A stretch of 64,000 nt of DNA from Anodontia alba (GCA_964016985.1 OZ024828.1:9328610-9392609); one strand, 5' to 3'; shown: positions 10,701 to 25,600, counted from the stretch's first letter. Translations and numbers: made by a program. The notes: generated from the sequence alone by a model not told the origin.

Positions 10701-13700
10701 GTGCTTCTAATGAGTACCACAACATATGATTTTGTAGAGAAATAATTTGTTTGTCTGTGTTGAGGTTTTACGGCCCAGTCAACCCAATGGGGTCATGTCG
10801 AGCGCGGTCAGTTTACCAAACCACACGTTTACTGGGCAGGCTTAGTCCTCTAAGTGGTTAACCAGTATTGTGCACATTCTTTCGCCAGAAACTGACAACT
10901 GCCCTTCTTGAATCAGCGGAAGGGAGAGAATGACCGTAGAAAATATTTCATGATCAATCTCCACGAAAGAATGTTGCCGACCTCGGCGGGGGTTGAACCT
11001 GCGACCTCCTGGTCTCCAGTCGGACGGCGCAGCCAACTGAGCCACTGAGGCCAACTGTAGAGAAATAAAAAACTGTTATGTGGATAGCCCCTCTTATATG
11101 GATCTATATGTATTATTTTTCTTATTTTTTATTTACTTTTTTTTTCTTTTTGAAATTAAGGCTTGTCAAATAACATAGCAAACCTTTTTTTTCTTCAAAA
11201 TCAGACATGTGTCCAAAGATGACAAAGACCCCTGCACTTTGCTCTTTGCCCATATGGCAACAACATCTAGATGCATAAATTTGTACACCTTTTCTAAATG
11301 CCATCACAAAAACATACCTATAAAATTCTGACCCCCTTAAACCCCCCTTTTATATAGTAAAACTGGGGTTTACAGGGGTATACATTATTTTTCTTATTTC
11401 TGCTCAAAAACATAGATTGTGGGTACTCATTAGAACTGCCTCGATGAGGCGGTTCTAACGAGTACCCACAATCTATGTTTTGAGCAAAAAAAATGAAAAA
11501 TATCAGAATTTTTTATCTGAAAATTTTCATTTTTTGGTGGTGAAACTTTCAATATATTTGAATAGGCGTGTTTTCGTAATGTCAATCAGATCTGTTATAT
11601 ATTTTGTCTCCTAACCCCACCCCAGAGCATGTCTAAGGGGCAACTCTAGCACAGAGTTAAAGGTTTAGGCAAGGGTCAGTAGCGTACCAAATTTCCTAGC
11701 AAAGCAGGTACCCAAGTTATGACCTCCAAGAGAAACGTGGACGTAAATGTTAATGAAAATTTGAATGTAAAATCTGACCTGTTATACATTTTGACCCCTA
11801 GCCCCACCCCAGGACAAGACCAAGGAGCAACTCTAACACAGAGTTCAAGGGTTAGGTCTGGGTAAGTAGCAGACCAAATTTCAACTTCCTAGCATAAACA
11901 GTATCTAAGTTATGATCAGATTGCGCTGATGTACTGGCTGATCAGGGCATTCACTCATGGGGCCAGTTAAAGGGGAAGATTGGTTTTTTTTGTTTTTTTT
12001 TTTTTTTAATTTTGTTACACAAATAACAAACATAATCTTTAACCATTAAAGCCGTAGCAAAATTGTAGCAGATGACATTCTATTTTTTTTTTTTCAAAGA
12101 AAATAAGACTTAGCATTTCATGTGAATCATCTGCCTAGCAGATGATTCACATGGAATGTCAAGCCTTATTTTCCCTGATAAATACAAGAAAAAAATGAAA
12201 CTGTTGTCTGCTACAAACTCCTCTCATAAAATTTTTTCCAGATTTTATATTAAGTGTGCCCATATCATTAAGTGGATACTTAACCCTTGTCCTGCTGAAT
12301 AAATTAAGATGCCACTCCCCCTTCTAATTTTCAGCCAACCAGATTACTTGATCTGGATTGTTGCTATAAATTGAAATACTTTATGGCAAACAGGGCAGAT
12401 CCAGATCAGTTTGCTTCCTCAGAAGCCAACAGATCTGGAACTACACTGTTTGCAAAGGCAGGGTATATCTGGGTTCAGCAGGACAATGGGTTAAGTGAAT
12501 CAACACTTGAAAGGTTAAATATCACCTCAATCATCATCTTATCTAGTGATTTTTTAGTCAGTTGATTCAGTTCACATATGCTTACCATGATATTTTTCTC
12601 CTCTACTTCTCTTGAAGAAGCAGACAATGATAAGGAATAGAATGAGAACAGCTATGGCAACCATCATACCAATAAACCAGAAGGCCTGAGCAATACTTGT
12701 CTCTGTGCTTTCCATAACAGCTGTAAATTTGAAATTAGAAAATCAAGATTAGAAACTAGGAATTCAGGTGAACAGGTACTGAGATAATGTTGGCTCACAG
12801 ATATTTTACTGGAAATGTACATGTATCTTTATATTAGTGAAAGGGGCATTTACAAAACTGAAGGGCAATTCTGCCCATTGCATCTTCCAAATTTATCCCC
12901 AAAATACACTTCCAAGGGAGATTACTCTTGACTTGACTGTAATTGGCTATCTTCAACTAGGGGTCTATTCTTAAACAAAAGAATTTGCCTCATGGAGCAA
13001 ATTACATTTCAACCTCTTTATAACATGGTTCGTTATGACACGGTTTTGGATATAAAACGGTTCAAAGACGGATCCCAAAAATGTATAGATTATATTGAAA
13101 AATGACCATAAATGGTCATTTTTCAATATAATCTATACATTTTTGTTTGGATATAACACAGTTGTTTAACTAACACGGTTTATGCTATGGACCCCAACAA
13201 TAGTGTTATAAAGAGGTTGTGGTGTATTTCATTTAAGAGTAGAATCAGACTGCATGGATGTGAATGGCTGATCTGAACCTTCACTGTCTGCATATGCCCG
13301 AAGACACATTTTTGCATGACACAGCTCAAATATTCTTACCTCCACCTTTTGTGATGACCTCTTTCTTCTCACTATGTTGTTCCAGCTTCCCATTAGATGC
13401 CACGACAATGAGCTCATATTTAGTGGCCTTCGCCAGACCAGATACGTTCATCCAGTTGTGAATTCTTTCTTCATCTGTCTCCTCCCAGTCCGACTCCCCT
13501 GTAACAATAAGGGGAACAATACACATTCAAGGGAGGCAACTATGCCAATATTGTTTTTATCCCTTTCAGCATAAGGGTCTACTCTAAAAAGAAAGACTCA
13601 TATGTAAGTCAGATTAATGTAACAACCGTATAAAATGTAATAGAATTATTTTTTTCCATTTACTAGTCACCTCTGAAAAGGTACACAGAACTAAGAACTT

Positions 13701-16700
13701 CACTAAGTTACAAAAAATATTGTAAAAGTTGTAAGCACCTGGGTTACCTTGAATAATTGCTAAAATTTTAATAACTTCAAATATCACAGACTTTGCCGTG
13801 TCCATCAAGTTTGTAGCCAAGCGGAACACCATTAATGATAAAATGAATCCAGAACTATACCTAATCCATAAATATTAGCCATTTTTCCCCACAACATATT
13901 AGCTCTGACATATCTATCTCATTACGAAAACACGCCTATTCAAATAAACTGAAAATTTTACCACCAAAAAATGAAAATTTTCAGATAAAAAATTCTGATA
14001 TTTTTCATATTTCTGCTCAAAAACATAAATTGTGGGTACTCATTAGAACCGCCTCGACGAGGCGGTTCTAACAAGTACCCACAATCTATGTTTTGAGCAG
14101 AAATAAGAAAAATAATATATACCCCTGTAAACCCCAGTTTTACTGTATAAAAGTGGGGTTTAAGGGGGTCAAACTTATATAGGTATGTTTTCGTGATGTT
14201 TTTTGATGACTGCTGACTTCCATGCACTTGAAAACTAAGGTTTATATAAAATATATACAAATAACAGAAGGAAAAGTAACTCTACCTGATTTTCTGTATT
14301 TGATGTAGTGTATGGACCCAGCGGGGGCATCGTTGTTACCATTCACACTCCAAGTAACATTGACAAAATCTTCACCAGTAAGGGCGATTTCTACAATTGG
14401 TGTCTGTAAAGCTGCAAATACATAAACAATAAGTTAACCATTAAAGCACTAAGGAAATTTGTAAAAGATAATCAAATTTTAAAAAAAATATTTTTCAGAG
14501 AAAATAAAATTTGGCATTTCATGTGAATTGTCTGCTAGGCAAGCAATTCACAAAAAAATGTCAGGCCTTATTTTCTTTAAAAAAATACAAAAGAATCTAA
14601 AGTGTCCCATAGTCTTGCATTGTTTGGTTTCGGGTTTAACGGCCTAATCAACACTAATAAGGTCATGTAGAGCCAGTCAGTTTGCCTAACCATTCTTTTC
14701 CTGGGCAGGCTTAGTCCTCTAAGCAGTTAACTGGTACATGTACTTGTGCACATTCTTTTGCCAGAAACTGACAATTGCCCTTCTTGAATCAGCAAGAGAG
14801 AAAATGGTATAGCCTTGCAGCCACAGGATCAGTGGGAGTTTGAGCGAAACATATCATAGGCATAGCATATAAAAGATGGGGCCCAATCCTTTCCTTTTGC
14901 TGCCTTTAATTTTGCCCTAAAGGTACCCTATTCACTGCTGGATGAACAGAGAGAGTGAGGAAATTCTAATGAGTACCCACAAGATATGTGTTAATACAAA
15001 AATACCAAAAAGAAATTATCTTCAGAGGTCAGGCTACAGGGCGACTGGGGCAAAATAGTCGTCCCTGAGGGCTCTGTCGCCCTAGGAAACCCTGAGGGTG
15101 ACAAAAACTTCACCCTCGATTTTTGCAACTTTTGAAAAAGCTAGTACTTGTGCAAAACGAACTTTTAGTTAGGAGAAATCCAGTAAAATTGAGCAAATAT
15201 ACGAAAGTAAAATTCTTTTGAAAAAAGTTGTTAGATGTATCAAAATGCCACAGAATAAAAGTCTGATGTGGTTTAACAAGTTTTGGAGGAAAAATGTTTG
15301 CCTACTAAGTGACCAAAAGATCGTTTTCGTCAATGTCATTAGTTTTCGTGGGTGTCCGTTTTTTCATAAATGAACCATTTACCAGCTGAAAATGGGTCAG
15401 AAACATCATTAAAAATGCTAAAAACTAAGTTTAAAAGTTGACAGACATTTTAGTTCACAAATTTCTTTTTATCATTATGTTTATAGCTTATCCACAGATC
15501 TTGATGTTTTGACTGGATCTACTGAGAAGATCAATTTCCAAAAAGATATGGGTCCAGATATGATGCATTTGCCCTACTCATGTCTGTGTTTCTGTGGCTC
15601 ATTTAATTGGTTTAGAAGTGAGAATGAACAGGTCTATAGTAAAAATTGTTTCCTTTTTTTGTTTATCCCCAAGACAATGTGGTAAAGCGAGTTGAGAGAG
15701 TCCTTAAGTGTCATTTTTTCAGTAAGGTGATGGGTTGACCGAGTATTGACTTCTCCCTCATCCTATCAAACTTCTCCCTCTTTTGTCTGGAGGGAGAAGT
15801 CACTTCTCCCTAAATTTCTGAGCCAGCTTGACCCCTGATCTTTTGATTACTACCTTTCTCTTGCGCTATGATTATATGGGACACACAATGCGAAAACATG
15901 TCTTCGGGCAGTGAAGGCCTTGACATAGCAACAGGTAAGAGGGGGTATCCACATGTTATTTTTCTTATTTCTCGACGAAAACATATGTTGTGGTACTCAT
16001 TAGAAGTGCCTCGCTGAGGCGCTTCTAATGAGTACCCACAACATATGTGGTACTCATTAGAGGCGCCACGCTGAGGCGCTTCTAATGAGTACCCACAACA
16101 TATGTTTTCATCGAGAAATAAGAAAGATCTCAGCATTTTTCGGATGAAAAAAGTGCCTTATTTGTTGCTATGCCTTGATCAGTCTGCACCTTGGCATGGT
16201 CTCTTCAGAGCCTTCAATGTCTGCTAACAGAATCATTGGATACTACAGAATGTATGAATAAAGACCAAAGGCCCAGATGATAGTTTGCCCATGATTATCT
16301 GTATCTGTGCATTTTGTGCATGCTTGAAGGCACTTTTTCACTTCATTACGAAAACACGCCTATTCAAATACACTGAAAATTTTACCACCAAAAAATGGCA
16401 ATTTTTCAGATAAAAAATTCTGATATTGTTCATATTTCTGATCAAAACATAGATTGTGGGTACTCGTTAGAACTGCCTCATCGAGGCGGTTCTAACGAGT
16501 ACCCACAATCTATGTTTTTGAGCAGAAATAACAAAAATAATGTATACCCCTGTAAACCCCAGTTTTACTATATAAAAGTGGGGTTTAAGGGGGTCAAAAT
16601 TATATAGGTATGTTTTCGTGATGTAATGCATTAGAACCTTCCTTCAGCTGACATAAATCTAGTTTTTTGTTGTTTGCCAAAGTGTATTGACAGTTTCTAA

Positions 16701-19700
16701 TTTCTCCATGAAAAAATATTTTGTAGATATATTCACTAAAACAGCATAAGTGTGGCAAAAGAAATGAGCCACCTTTACATGTTTTTTGTGAAAAAAAAAA
16801 ATACATATGATATACCATAATCTCTTAAAAACACTACTGCTGAGATCAAAAGCCAAAAAAAAAAAAAAAAAAATGTTAGCTACATGTATACAACAATGTC
16901 TTATCCTAACAAAAACCTAAAGATTGTAAAGAAAAATGACCATTTATGATCATTTTTCTACATGATCTATACTCTATACATTTTTGATTGGATACAATTT
17001 TTTTTTTCGTCCACCTTTAAAACATGACCCAAAATCCAGCTTCTATAATGAACCATGTTATAAAGAGGTTTCTCTGTATCATAAGAACAGGCATAGTAAC
17101 CATTACTCTGTGGGTAATAGAAACTATCTGCAATGAAGAAAGAGTATCTGAAATAAAAATATTTTCCTTCTTCATCACAGGAGCTACTCTAAAAGGAAAG
17201 AATTTGCTCCCAAAGGGAGCAAATTCTTTCTTTTAAGAGTAGCCCCAATTTTGGAAATAAAACAAGGGATAATTTTTTTTTTTTTTTTAAGAATTTTCCT
17301 TGGGGTGTGTAAAAATAATTCCATTCTGGCTATGCCACTGACAAGCTCTATTTGAGCCACAATGTCAGAAAACATACTTTTGGACATGTGCCTAGCAAAG
17401 ATTCAGATCAGCCTTAGAATTCTAGCAGACTGACCAGAATCCTCACTGGGCACATTTAGGATAGACAAGGCTGCAAAGTTTCTTCATGCTGACAACAAAG
17501 GCTCTAAGTAGTATGTTTAGATGTGCAGGTTGATTTGAGTCTTTGTCGAGAGTACATGTCGGAAGGTGGGTTTTCTCCGCATGCGGCTCATGGTATAAAC
17601 TTACGTCCAGGATTGGCTGTTTTGGCATCAATGTAGTACTCCTCTCCTTGGCCAGCTTTTGTCAAAGCCCAAACATAAATCCTATATTCTCTGCTTTCAG
17701 TCAAACCACCAAGATATGCTCGACTCCTCTCTGGATCGTCAAACTGTTCTACCTTCTGTATATCGCCAATTTCTAAACCATTCACTAGAAATACACAATA
17801 CAGGATGTGCAGTGCAAGAAAAAGTCCCTTAACCATTGTAGTCTGGAGACCCCTAAAAGGGTAATTGGCAAACAGTGCAGATCCAGATCAAATGCTGCAG
17901 AGATTGTCCAGATCAAATGCCACAGATTGCGGCATCTGATCAGGGTCTCCACTGACTGCAAATAATTCAACCATTTTTCTTTAGGAATATCTAAATCACA
18001 TAGCCTGACATACCTAAAATAGAAATTAGATTCTTCCAATATACAGTGTGGGAGAGTTCATTCAGTCTACAATGGGTTAAGCTATTAACAAAGAAGCAAA
18101 TGCCCAGTTTCACCTGTGTATCTGCATAGTCTGTTCAGCATAGACTCTGTATATCAAGTTATACAGTCAAACTTGTCTTAGCAACAATCTGTGTTGGGTG
18201 ACAACCTGTATTTAAAGGTTAATTTTCAGGCCCTGTAAAAGAAAACATGCTGTCTCAAGAAACCGCTTTTTGCCTTTCCCTTAGGTGCTTGATTAACATA
18301 CCGTATTCAACTTAATTACCGCACTGTGCACTTAGATTTTTCAAAATTACTGGGAACACTCATTTGTGGTAAAATATGTATCTACCTACTAAGGATACAC
18401 TGTAAAAAAGATCAGAAAAGGACTTATTTGATGATGATTATGGGATTTTTTTCTGACTTTCTTTAAAAGGCATATGTTTTGGGTACATACTCATTTGAAC
18501 TGCATCGACTTGTTACAAGTTGATGCAATTCAAATGAGTACCCATAACATATGCCTTTATAAAGAAGTAAAGAAAAAGTACACTGGCTGTAATCTGTAGA
18601 CTACTGAATTGATTGACTGTGCACTTATAGGGGTATGTGTGGTAATTAGATTGAATATGGTAGATTTGGCTGTACTACAGTATGCAACAATCCTACCTGT
18701 ATATAGGCAATGAAAGTTTGTATTGCATACACAGACAGCAAAAGCCCAGTTCTGCCAACACAGATAGTCTGATCTGAGCTTTTGCTGTCTGCAACTTTGA
18801 TAAAGGCATTTGGTTTCTCAAAAAAATGCCCAAATATTTTTGCACAGAATTCAGATATGGTGCCATTTTTTGACTCAGTTACTACAGCCACTTTGGTATA
18901 GCAAGTATCAATTTATTTTGCTCCAATCACCCCCTCCCCTCGCTGTTAAGCTGATATATCTAAAAACTGATGGCAAACAGAATGTAGTGTCTGAGCTGGG
19001 CCTACACTGTTTGCTTAGTACCAACAACCTAGGTTTCCATGGAGATATAAGTAAAGTATATATTTTTCTGGAAGCTCTTCTTACCTGCAGCTGTGACAAT
19101 ACCAAACCAAACAGTTTTTCAAGATATGATGTGCAACATGAGAATAAGGCCCTTATGCTGTATGAGAACTTCAAAGATGCAACTCAGCCTGTGCATCTGT
19201 ACAATATGGTCAGGGGTTTCTCTGTCTGTCAACATGTTTACAGTATCCATTCATTACGAAAACATGCCTATTCAAATATACTGACCACCAAAAACTGAAA
19301 ATTTTTAGATAAAAAATTCTGATATTTTTCATATTTCTGCTCAAAACATAGATTGTGGGTACTCGTTAGAACCGCCTCAGCTAGGCAGTTCTAATGAGTA
19401 CCCACAATCTATGTTTTTGAGCAGAAATAAGAAAAATAATGTATACCCCTGTAAACCCCAGTTTTACTATATAAAAGTGGGGTTTAAGAGGGTCGAAATT
19501 ATATAGGTATGTTTTCGTGATGTGATTCTGTAAATAGTCAATGAAGCATTTGATCAGATGGTGAAAATGCAGGCTGATCTAGGCCTTTGTTGCCTGAATA
19601 TGGCATAAGTGTCATTTTCTTGTATTGTGCATTATATGAGAATAACAAAGACCAGAACAGTTTGCCACATGAGAAAACAAAGACCAGGTCTATTTGCCAC

Positions 19701-22492
19701 CTGAGAATAACAAAGATCAGATCAGTTTGCACCCTGAGAATAATGACAAGATCAGTTTTCCACTCTGCACAGCCTGACCAGAGAATTCAATGTTACACCA
19801 ATGCCAACTTCAGTAACTCTAATGCAAAGTTTGACAAGTGTTTTCAGTTTTAAAATGTAAGACCCATTTTTCTTACCAGGCTATGGAATTCTTAATCAGT
19901 ATAATTCTTGAATATGATCACTGTATTTTCTCTAAGTATTTGGACTCTTTAACTACCTACCATACTTGTCCTAAAATTTAAACACATCCATTATATTGGC
20001 ATGAGTGGCAAACAATGGCATCTAATCTCTGTCTAGCTCAGGCCTGCCTATCAAAATACTTTGGTTAACTAGTAACAGTGTTTTCAGAGATAACAGATGT
20101 CCCCCCACCATAGATTTTCATTTTTTCTACTGCTGTGGCCTTGAAATTTTGGTCACAGTCACTAAAATCTAATCAGTTCTTTGTTATGTCCTAATTATAT
20201 ATCCAAGAAAATTTGGTAAAAATTCAACTACTGGTTCACAAGATATTGTGCAGGCAGGAAAGTGTGATGCCCACGCCAATGGGATCCACACCAAAAACAA
20301 TATATATCCCCCTCCCCTTAGGTTGGGGGACATAAATATGGTAACTTATCAAGATGTGTTAAAATACCTTCTTGATAGCCTATTCTATATCCTGTCAGAT
20401 TTCCATTCTCTTCATCTGGTTTGCCCCACTCCAGGAGAAAATGATGGGACCCTCTGAGTAAGATTCGGGCATATCCCACTGGCCCTGGCACTGAAATGAT
20501 CAGACATGCGAAAGACAATTTATTACTGATGCTCACATGGAAAAAAAGCTACATCTTCAGATAAAATGATAATTGTGGTGATAATACAAGGATCAAACTT
20601 GGATTTTCATGCATTAACATTCGCCAGGTCCCATGGGAGGTGTTGAAAACCGTGGCCGGAGGCCACGGTTTTCAACACCTCCCAAGGGACCTGGCAAATG
20701 TTAATGCATTGAAAAACCATGTTTGATCGCTATTATTGCATAAAAACTGAAAACATTTGCTACATTTGGCATTATTTCTTGCACTATTTTGTTTCACTTT
20801 TTCACAGATGTCTCGCAGACGTAATTTCCATGGACTATGCTCCTTCTAGGGCTGGGCAGTACACATCTCGTGACGGCAGCTATTCTGTGGCCCCGGTACA
20901 AGCATATTGAAAGTTGCGTAGCCGTGCATTAACAGCATGTGAATTGCCTTGTTAATACACGCCTTTCACCGGTTAATGCACGGCTGTTAATAACGTGCGG
21001 CACTGCTTTTTATGCAATAATTTGGAACAGTTTTTGTTATTTCTGCAGCAAAACAAATTTTGTGGGTGCTCCAAGGAAACCAGAGGGGATTCCTGTGAAC
21101 ACCCACAAGACCTGTTTTAATGCAGTAATAAACACAGCTCCACAGGGAAAGGATTATTGGACATAGCTTTAGATAAAGCATCTAGTTTTTTTTTGTTTTG
21201 TTTTTTTTTATCAACCAAAAAGTGCTTATTTCTCTACAAAAGTGTATATTATGGATACCCATTGGAAGTGCCTCACTGAGGTCCTTCTACTTCTACTTCA
21301 TGGAGAAATAAAAAAATATTATGTTGCTACCCCTCTTATCCAGAGCTATGGAACTGGTATCATAATTAACTCTTTTTGTACAGAACTTCAGACAACATTT
21401 GTTGTCTGCTTTTCTATTTTAACAAACTATCGTTTGGAAAGACGTTTATATGTAAAGTTGAAAGACTGAATGTCAAACAGCGCAGACGCAGATTGAGCCG
21501 TCTCATCTGGATCTTTGCTGTTTGCATAACCTATTATTATTGCCTGTGAGAGTGAAAGAGTTAATATTTTTCTTATTTCTTCATGAAAACATATTGTCAG
21601 TACCCTGTTGAAGCGCCTTGATGATGCACTTCAAGTTAGTATCATAGGAATTAGAAAACTATCAATACTTTTTGACTGAAAAAAAGTACATTTTTTTTGG
21701 ATAAAGAAAATAATCTTGACATTTCATGTGAAATGTCTGCCAAGCAGACAATTCACATGAAATGTCAAGACCTATTTTCTTTGAAAAAAAAAAATAACAT
21801 ACATGCCATACCTCACACTGTGAGACAAAATCTCACAGAAATTTGGCCCTTCTGGACCCCATTTCCCATAAGATTTTCAAATCTCACAGAATTTTCATAC
21901 CATTTAATAAGCTACTTTTTGAAGAGCTAAAAATAAACCACACATTAGCATGGCTATCCCAAGCTTAATTCATTAAAATAATGGCTTTTAACTTACTTAT
22001 ATAAGCTTGAAAGTGATTTTCATAAAAATCTCACAAAATTTCATCAAATCTTCCCTAAAAATTTGCAAAATCTCACAGATGTCTGTCAACAGCTTATGGC
22101 ATGTATGAAATAAAAAAAATTAGAATGTTGTCTGCTACCAATTTTGCTTGCCACTTAAGGGTTAGCTGTCTGTATAGAATATATCATAAAGGTATTTATA
22201 CCTCCTTCGGGAGTCGTAATGTTGATCACATTACTGGCATTGGATTCATAGTAAGTATTCATAGCAACGATGTCAGCCTGCATGTGTGAGAATGGATATA
22301 AACCGTTCACTTCTGCCGTGTCTTTTATTGCTCGCCTGATCCTGTTGTTCAACGGTGGTTTTCGAGTGATCTCAATTTCTTTTCTTGTGTTATCAGGATC
22401 ATCAACTTTCCAAAATCGTATCTGAAACAAGAACAGTGTTTTCAGAGAAAACAGATATTTGTATGCTAACCCAACACAGTTCACGAGAGAGA

Positions 22493-22576
<84 letters not shown>

Positions 22577-22653
22577 CAGACAAACAGATAGACAGACAGA
22601 CAGAGAGACAGACAGACAGATGGACAGAGAGAGAGACAGACAGAGAGATAGAC

Positions 22654-22697
<44 letters not shown>

Positions 22698-25600
22698 GCA
22701 GACAGACAGAGAGACAGAGAGAGAGACAGACAGAGAGAGAGAGAGACACACACACACACAGGCTTAAAATGCAGGAAATATTTCCTGAAAATTTTGCAAG
22801 TCTGATAAACAAACATGTGCATTAGCACATATTTTGATTTTAAGATTTGCAAGTCTTGAGGGAAATTTCCTGTATTTTAAACTCAAGGTGTAATAACATA
22901 TAAATTACATATCATCAAGATGATTCTTTTCTTCAGATTCTGTTTTATGCTCTTTTGACATCTTAAAAAGACATCAATAACTTTTGCGAAGTTAGGTCAC
23001 AGTGTTCTAAAGAAAATATGTGAAATATTTCTTCCCACAGAAATTACACACAAAAAAAAGAAGTTTCATACTCATACATGTAAATATTTTTTTTCTCTAA
23101 GAAAGCATATCATCACGAAAACATACCTATATAATTTTGACCCCCTTAAACCCCACTTTTATATAGTAAAACTGGGGTTTACAGGGGTATACATTATTTT
23201 TCTTATTTCTGCTCAAAACATAGATTGTGGGTACTCGTTAGAACTGCCTCATCGAGGCAATTCTAACAAGTACCCACAATCTATGTTTTGAGCAGAAATA
23301 AGAAAAATATATTTTTTTTTTTATCAGAAAATGTCCATTTTTTTGGTGGTAAAATTTTCAGTACATTTGAATAGGCATGTTTTCGTAATGTGTTGTGGGT
23401 ACTCATTAGAAGTTCCTCATATATTTTTGAGGATCAATAAAATAAAATATCAATATTTTGGTTGAAAAAAAAAGGACCTTATCTGGAACTATGCATTACT
23501 GTAACTCTTCTTCTGTTTTAATATGGGTAAGCGAAGTCAGTGCTGTCAATTTTCTAGCTTAAGGTAAAGATATTTTCATAATTTCTGCCACCAAAATGTG
23601 TTGTTACTTTGCTTACAGTCGAACCTCAATAGTTCGAATACCGATGGCTCGATCACCATGGCTAATTCGAACTCATTTTTGAGTCCCTACGAAATTCTTC
23701 AGACAAGGAAACAAATATTTAGGGAAAACTTCTTATTTGATCATGAAATTGTATGAATTCATTAGAATTGCCTCATGGAAGCAATTCTAATGAGTGCACT
23801 CAACATATAATTATTATGTAGAAATTCGAGAGGATTTTCCTAAATTATCGCTATTTGCTTCCTGACCTAGCGCAATGATTAACCCTCAGTGGCTCGAACT
23901 ACTCAAATTTCCATGGTCCCAAAGATGTTCGAACCATCAAATTTCGGCTGTATTTCCCCACCAAAACATATATTGTGGGTATTCATCAGAAGCCTTAGTG
24001 AGGTGCTTCTAATGAGTACACACGATGTATGTGTTCCTTTATCTATTGGGATATTTTTTTTCTCTATGAGGTGTGCAAGTCTCATTACTATCATGTTTAT
24101 TCTAATAATCAACCTGTGGGGGTGCTCCAGTTCAGAGAGTTTCAAAAATGCCATTCTTGAGATGGACTTTGGGTAAAAAATAAGACAATTTAAAGGTCTA
24201 AAGTTATGTCATCTTTTACCAATCAATTTCAAAGGAGGGGACACTTTTAAGAGAGACAGCCTTTATTAAAATAAACATGACACACTGTTTATATGTACAG
24301 CAAGAAAATGTAGTACAAAAAAAAAAAAAAAAAAAGCAAAACAACAACACAGGCTCTCTAAGCTCCCACTTCCCTATCAGAACCACAAAACTTACCTTGT
24401 AACCACGAAATTCTCCCCTCAATTTCTCTGGTGAAGTGTTGACAGCATCCCACTGGAACCATGCCGACTTTGCTTTAATCTCTTTGCCAGTAGTATTAAG
24501 GACCTCAAAATTGTCTGGACTCACCAAGGGTTCTAAAATAGAAGACATTATCTTGGTGCATCGATAGCTCTAGATAAGGTGGTAACTGAAGTAATATTTT
24601 AGGATAATTTTTGTTAATTTTGTATAATTTTGAGGTACTCATTGGCATTGCCTTGCTGAGTTTAGGTGCAAACATTACGAAAAAACTATCCATTACGAAA
24701 ACATGCCTATTCAAATACACTGAAAATTTTTCCACCAAACAATGAAAATTTTCAGATAAAGAATTCTGCTCAAAACTGAGATTGTGGGTACTTGTTAGAA
24801 ACGCCTCATCGAGGCGGTTCTAACGAGTACCCACAATCTATTTTTTGAGCAGAAGTAAGAAAAATAATGAATACCCCTGTAAACCGCAGTTTTACTATAT
24901 AAAAGTGGGGTTTAAGGGGGTCAAAATTATATAGGCATGTTATTGTGATGTTTTGATTATTCACTTACACTCAAGCATACATATAGTTCTAGAGAACTGT
25001 GAGAATTGAGATGATATTTTGGGATAATTTTTGTTAGTTTTGCACAAAAACATATCTTGTGGATACTCATTGAAACTGTTAAGTACAGAAATTACAAAAT
25101 CTGTCTTTTGATTATTCACATACTCTTATTTTTTTAATCACTATATCTGGAGTAATGGCAAATGAACAGTGAAGATGGTTCTGAATGCATAGATGCACAG
25201 GCTGGTCTAGGTTCTTCACTGTTCTTGTATGGAAAATAACCTCATTGACATACCTCTAATGAGTACCCACAATATCTGCTTTCCTGGAGAAATAAGAACA
25301 AGAGGGCCAATATGGCCCTGTATCGCTCACCTGATTACCAGGCAAGTTTCAAGTCAATTGGCCTTTTGTTCAAGAGAAGAGTTAGTTCAATATAAATTTT
25401 CAAGATGGCGGCCATCTTGGATTTCCAATCTGAATGATTTTAGCTGTTTTGATCTACAATTCACCTTGATACTTCCAATGAAGTTTCAAGTCAATTGGCT
25501 TTTTGTTTCAGGATAAAAAAAAGTTCACAACAGACTGTCAACATGGCTGCTAGGGCGACCATCTTGGATTTCTGATCAGAATGATTTTAGCTATTTTTGA

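Larger units (their letters stand above)
10006..12585 (-). other. Intron between proximal tail and transmembrane exons
   Basis: Contains a family-B hairpin split by a SINE, a family A copy, a diverged two-unit repeat resembling family G internal units (11588-11960), a palindrome with TTCATGTGAATCATCTGC arms (12103-12180) and a family H element. 10006-10660 shows nothing recognised. Confidence 0.85.
14412..17604 (-). other. Intron between FN4 and FN5 exons
   Basis: Contains a palindrome (14497-14580), an old SINE fragment, a possible hAT-like element (15009-15833), a doubled family-B hairpin, a family A copy, a partial copy of the 13005-type TA element (16925-17080) and a perfect hairpin (17184-17242). 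Confidence 0.85.
17785..20367 (-). other. Intron within FN4
   Basis: Contains a family J palindrome, a TA-CAGT element fragment (about 18162-18260), a family C element, a palindrome around 18725-18800, a family A copy, a short CTGAGAATAACAAAGA tandem stretch (19635-19745) and a family G element (20090-20340). Confidence 0.85.
22422..24395 (-). other. Intron within FN3
   Basis: Contains the GA/GACA simple repeat, a family A copy, a TA-flanked family D element that carries a second core hairpin at 23965-24035 beside it, and a poly-A run (24318-24337). 22800-23100 shows nothing recognised. Confidence 0.85.

Noticed and set aside
10985..11053. tRNA gene on the minus strand
   Set aside because: A and B boxes belong to a SINE head: a 13-bp target duplication, long body and tail are present. 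The same holds for 46546-46620 and 53604-53680.
15810..16136. 108-residue minus-strand frame with repeated [11 protein letters not shown]
   Set aside because: It is the doubled family B hairpin read through; the repeat in the peptide is the repeat in the DNA.
18810..19298. 162-residue plus-strand frame
   Set aside because: No recognisable domain, an overlapping antisense frame of similar length, and its end runs into a family A element.
22155..22812. Long open frames of Leu-Ser-Val-Cys (minus) and Arg-Glu-Asp-Thr (plus) repeats
   Set aside because: They are translations of the GA/GACA simple repeat; only the 22202-22421 part is real coding sequence.
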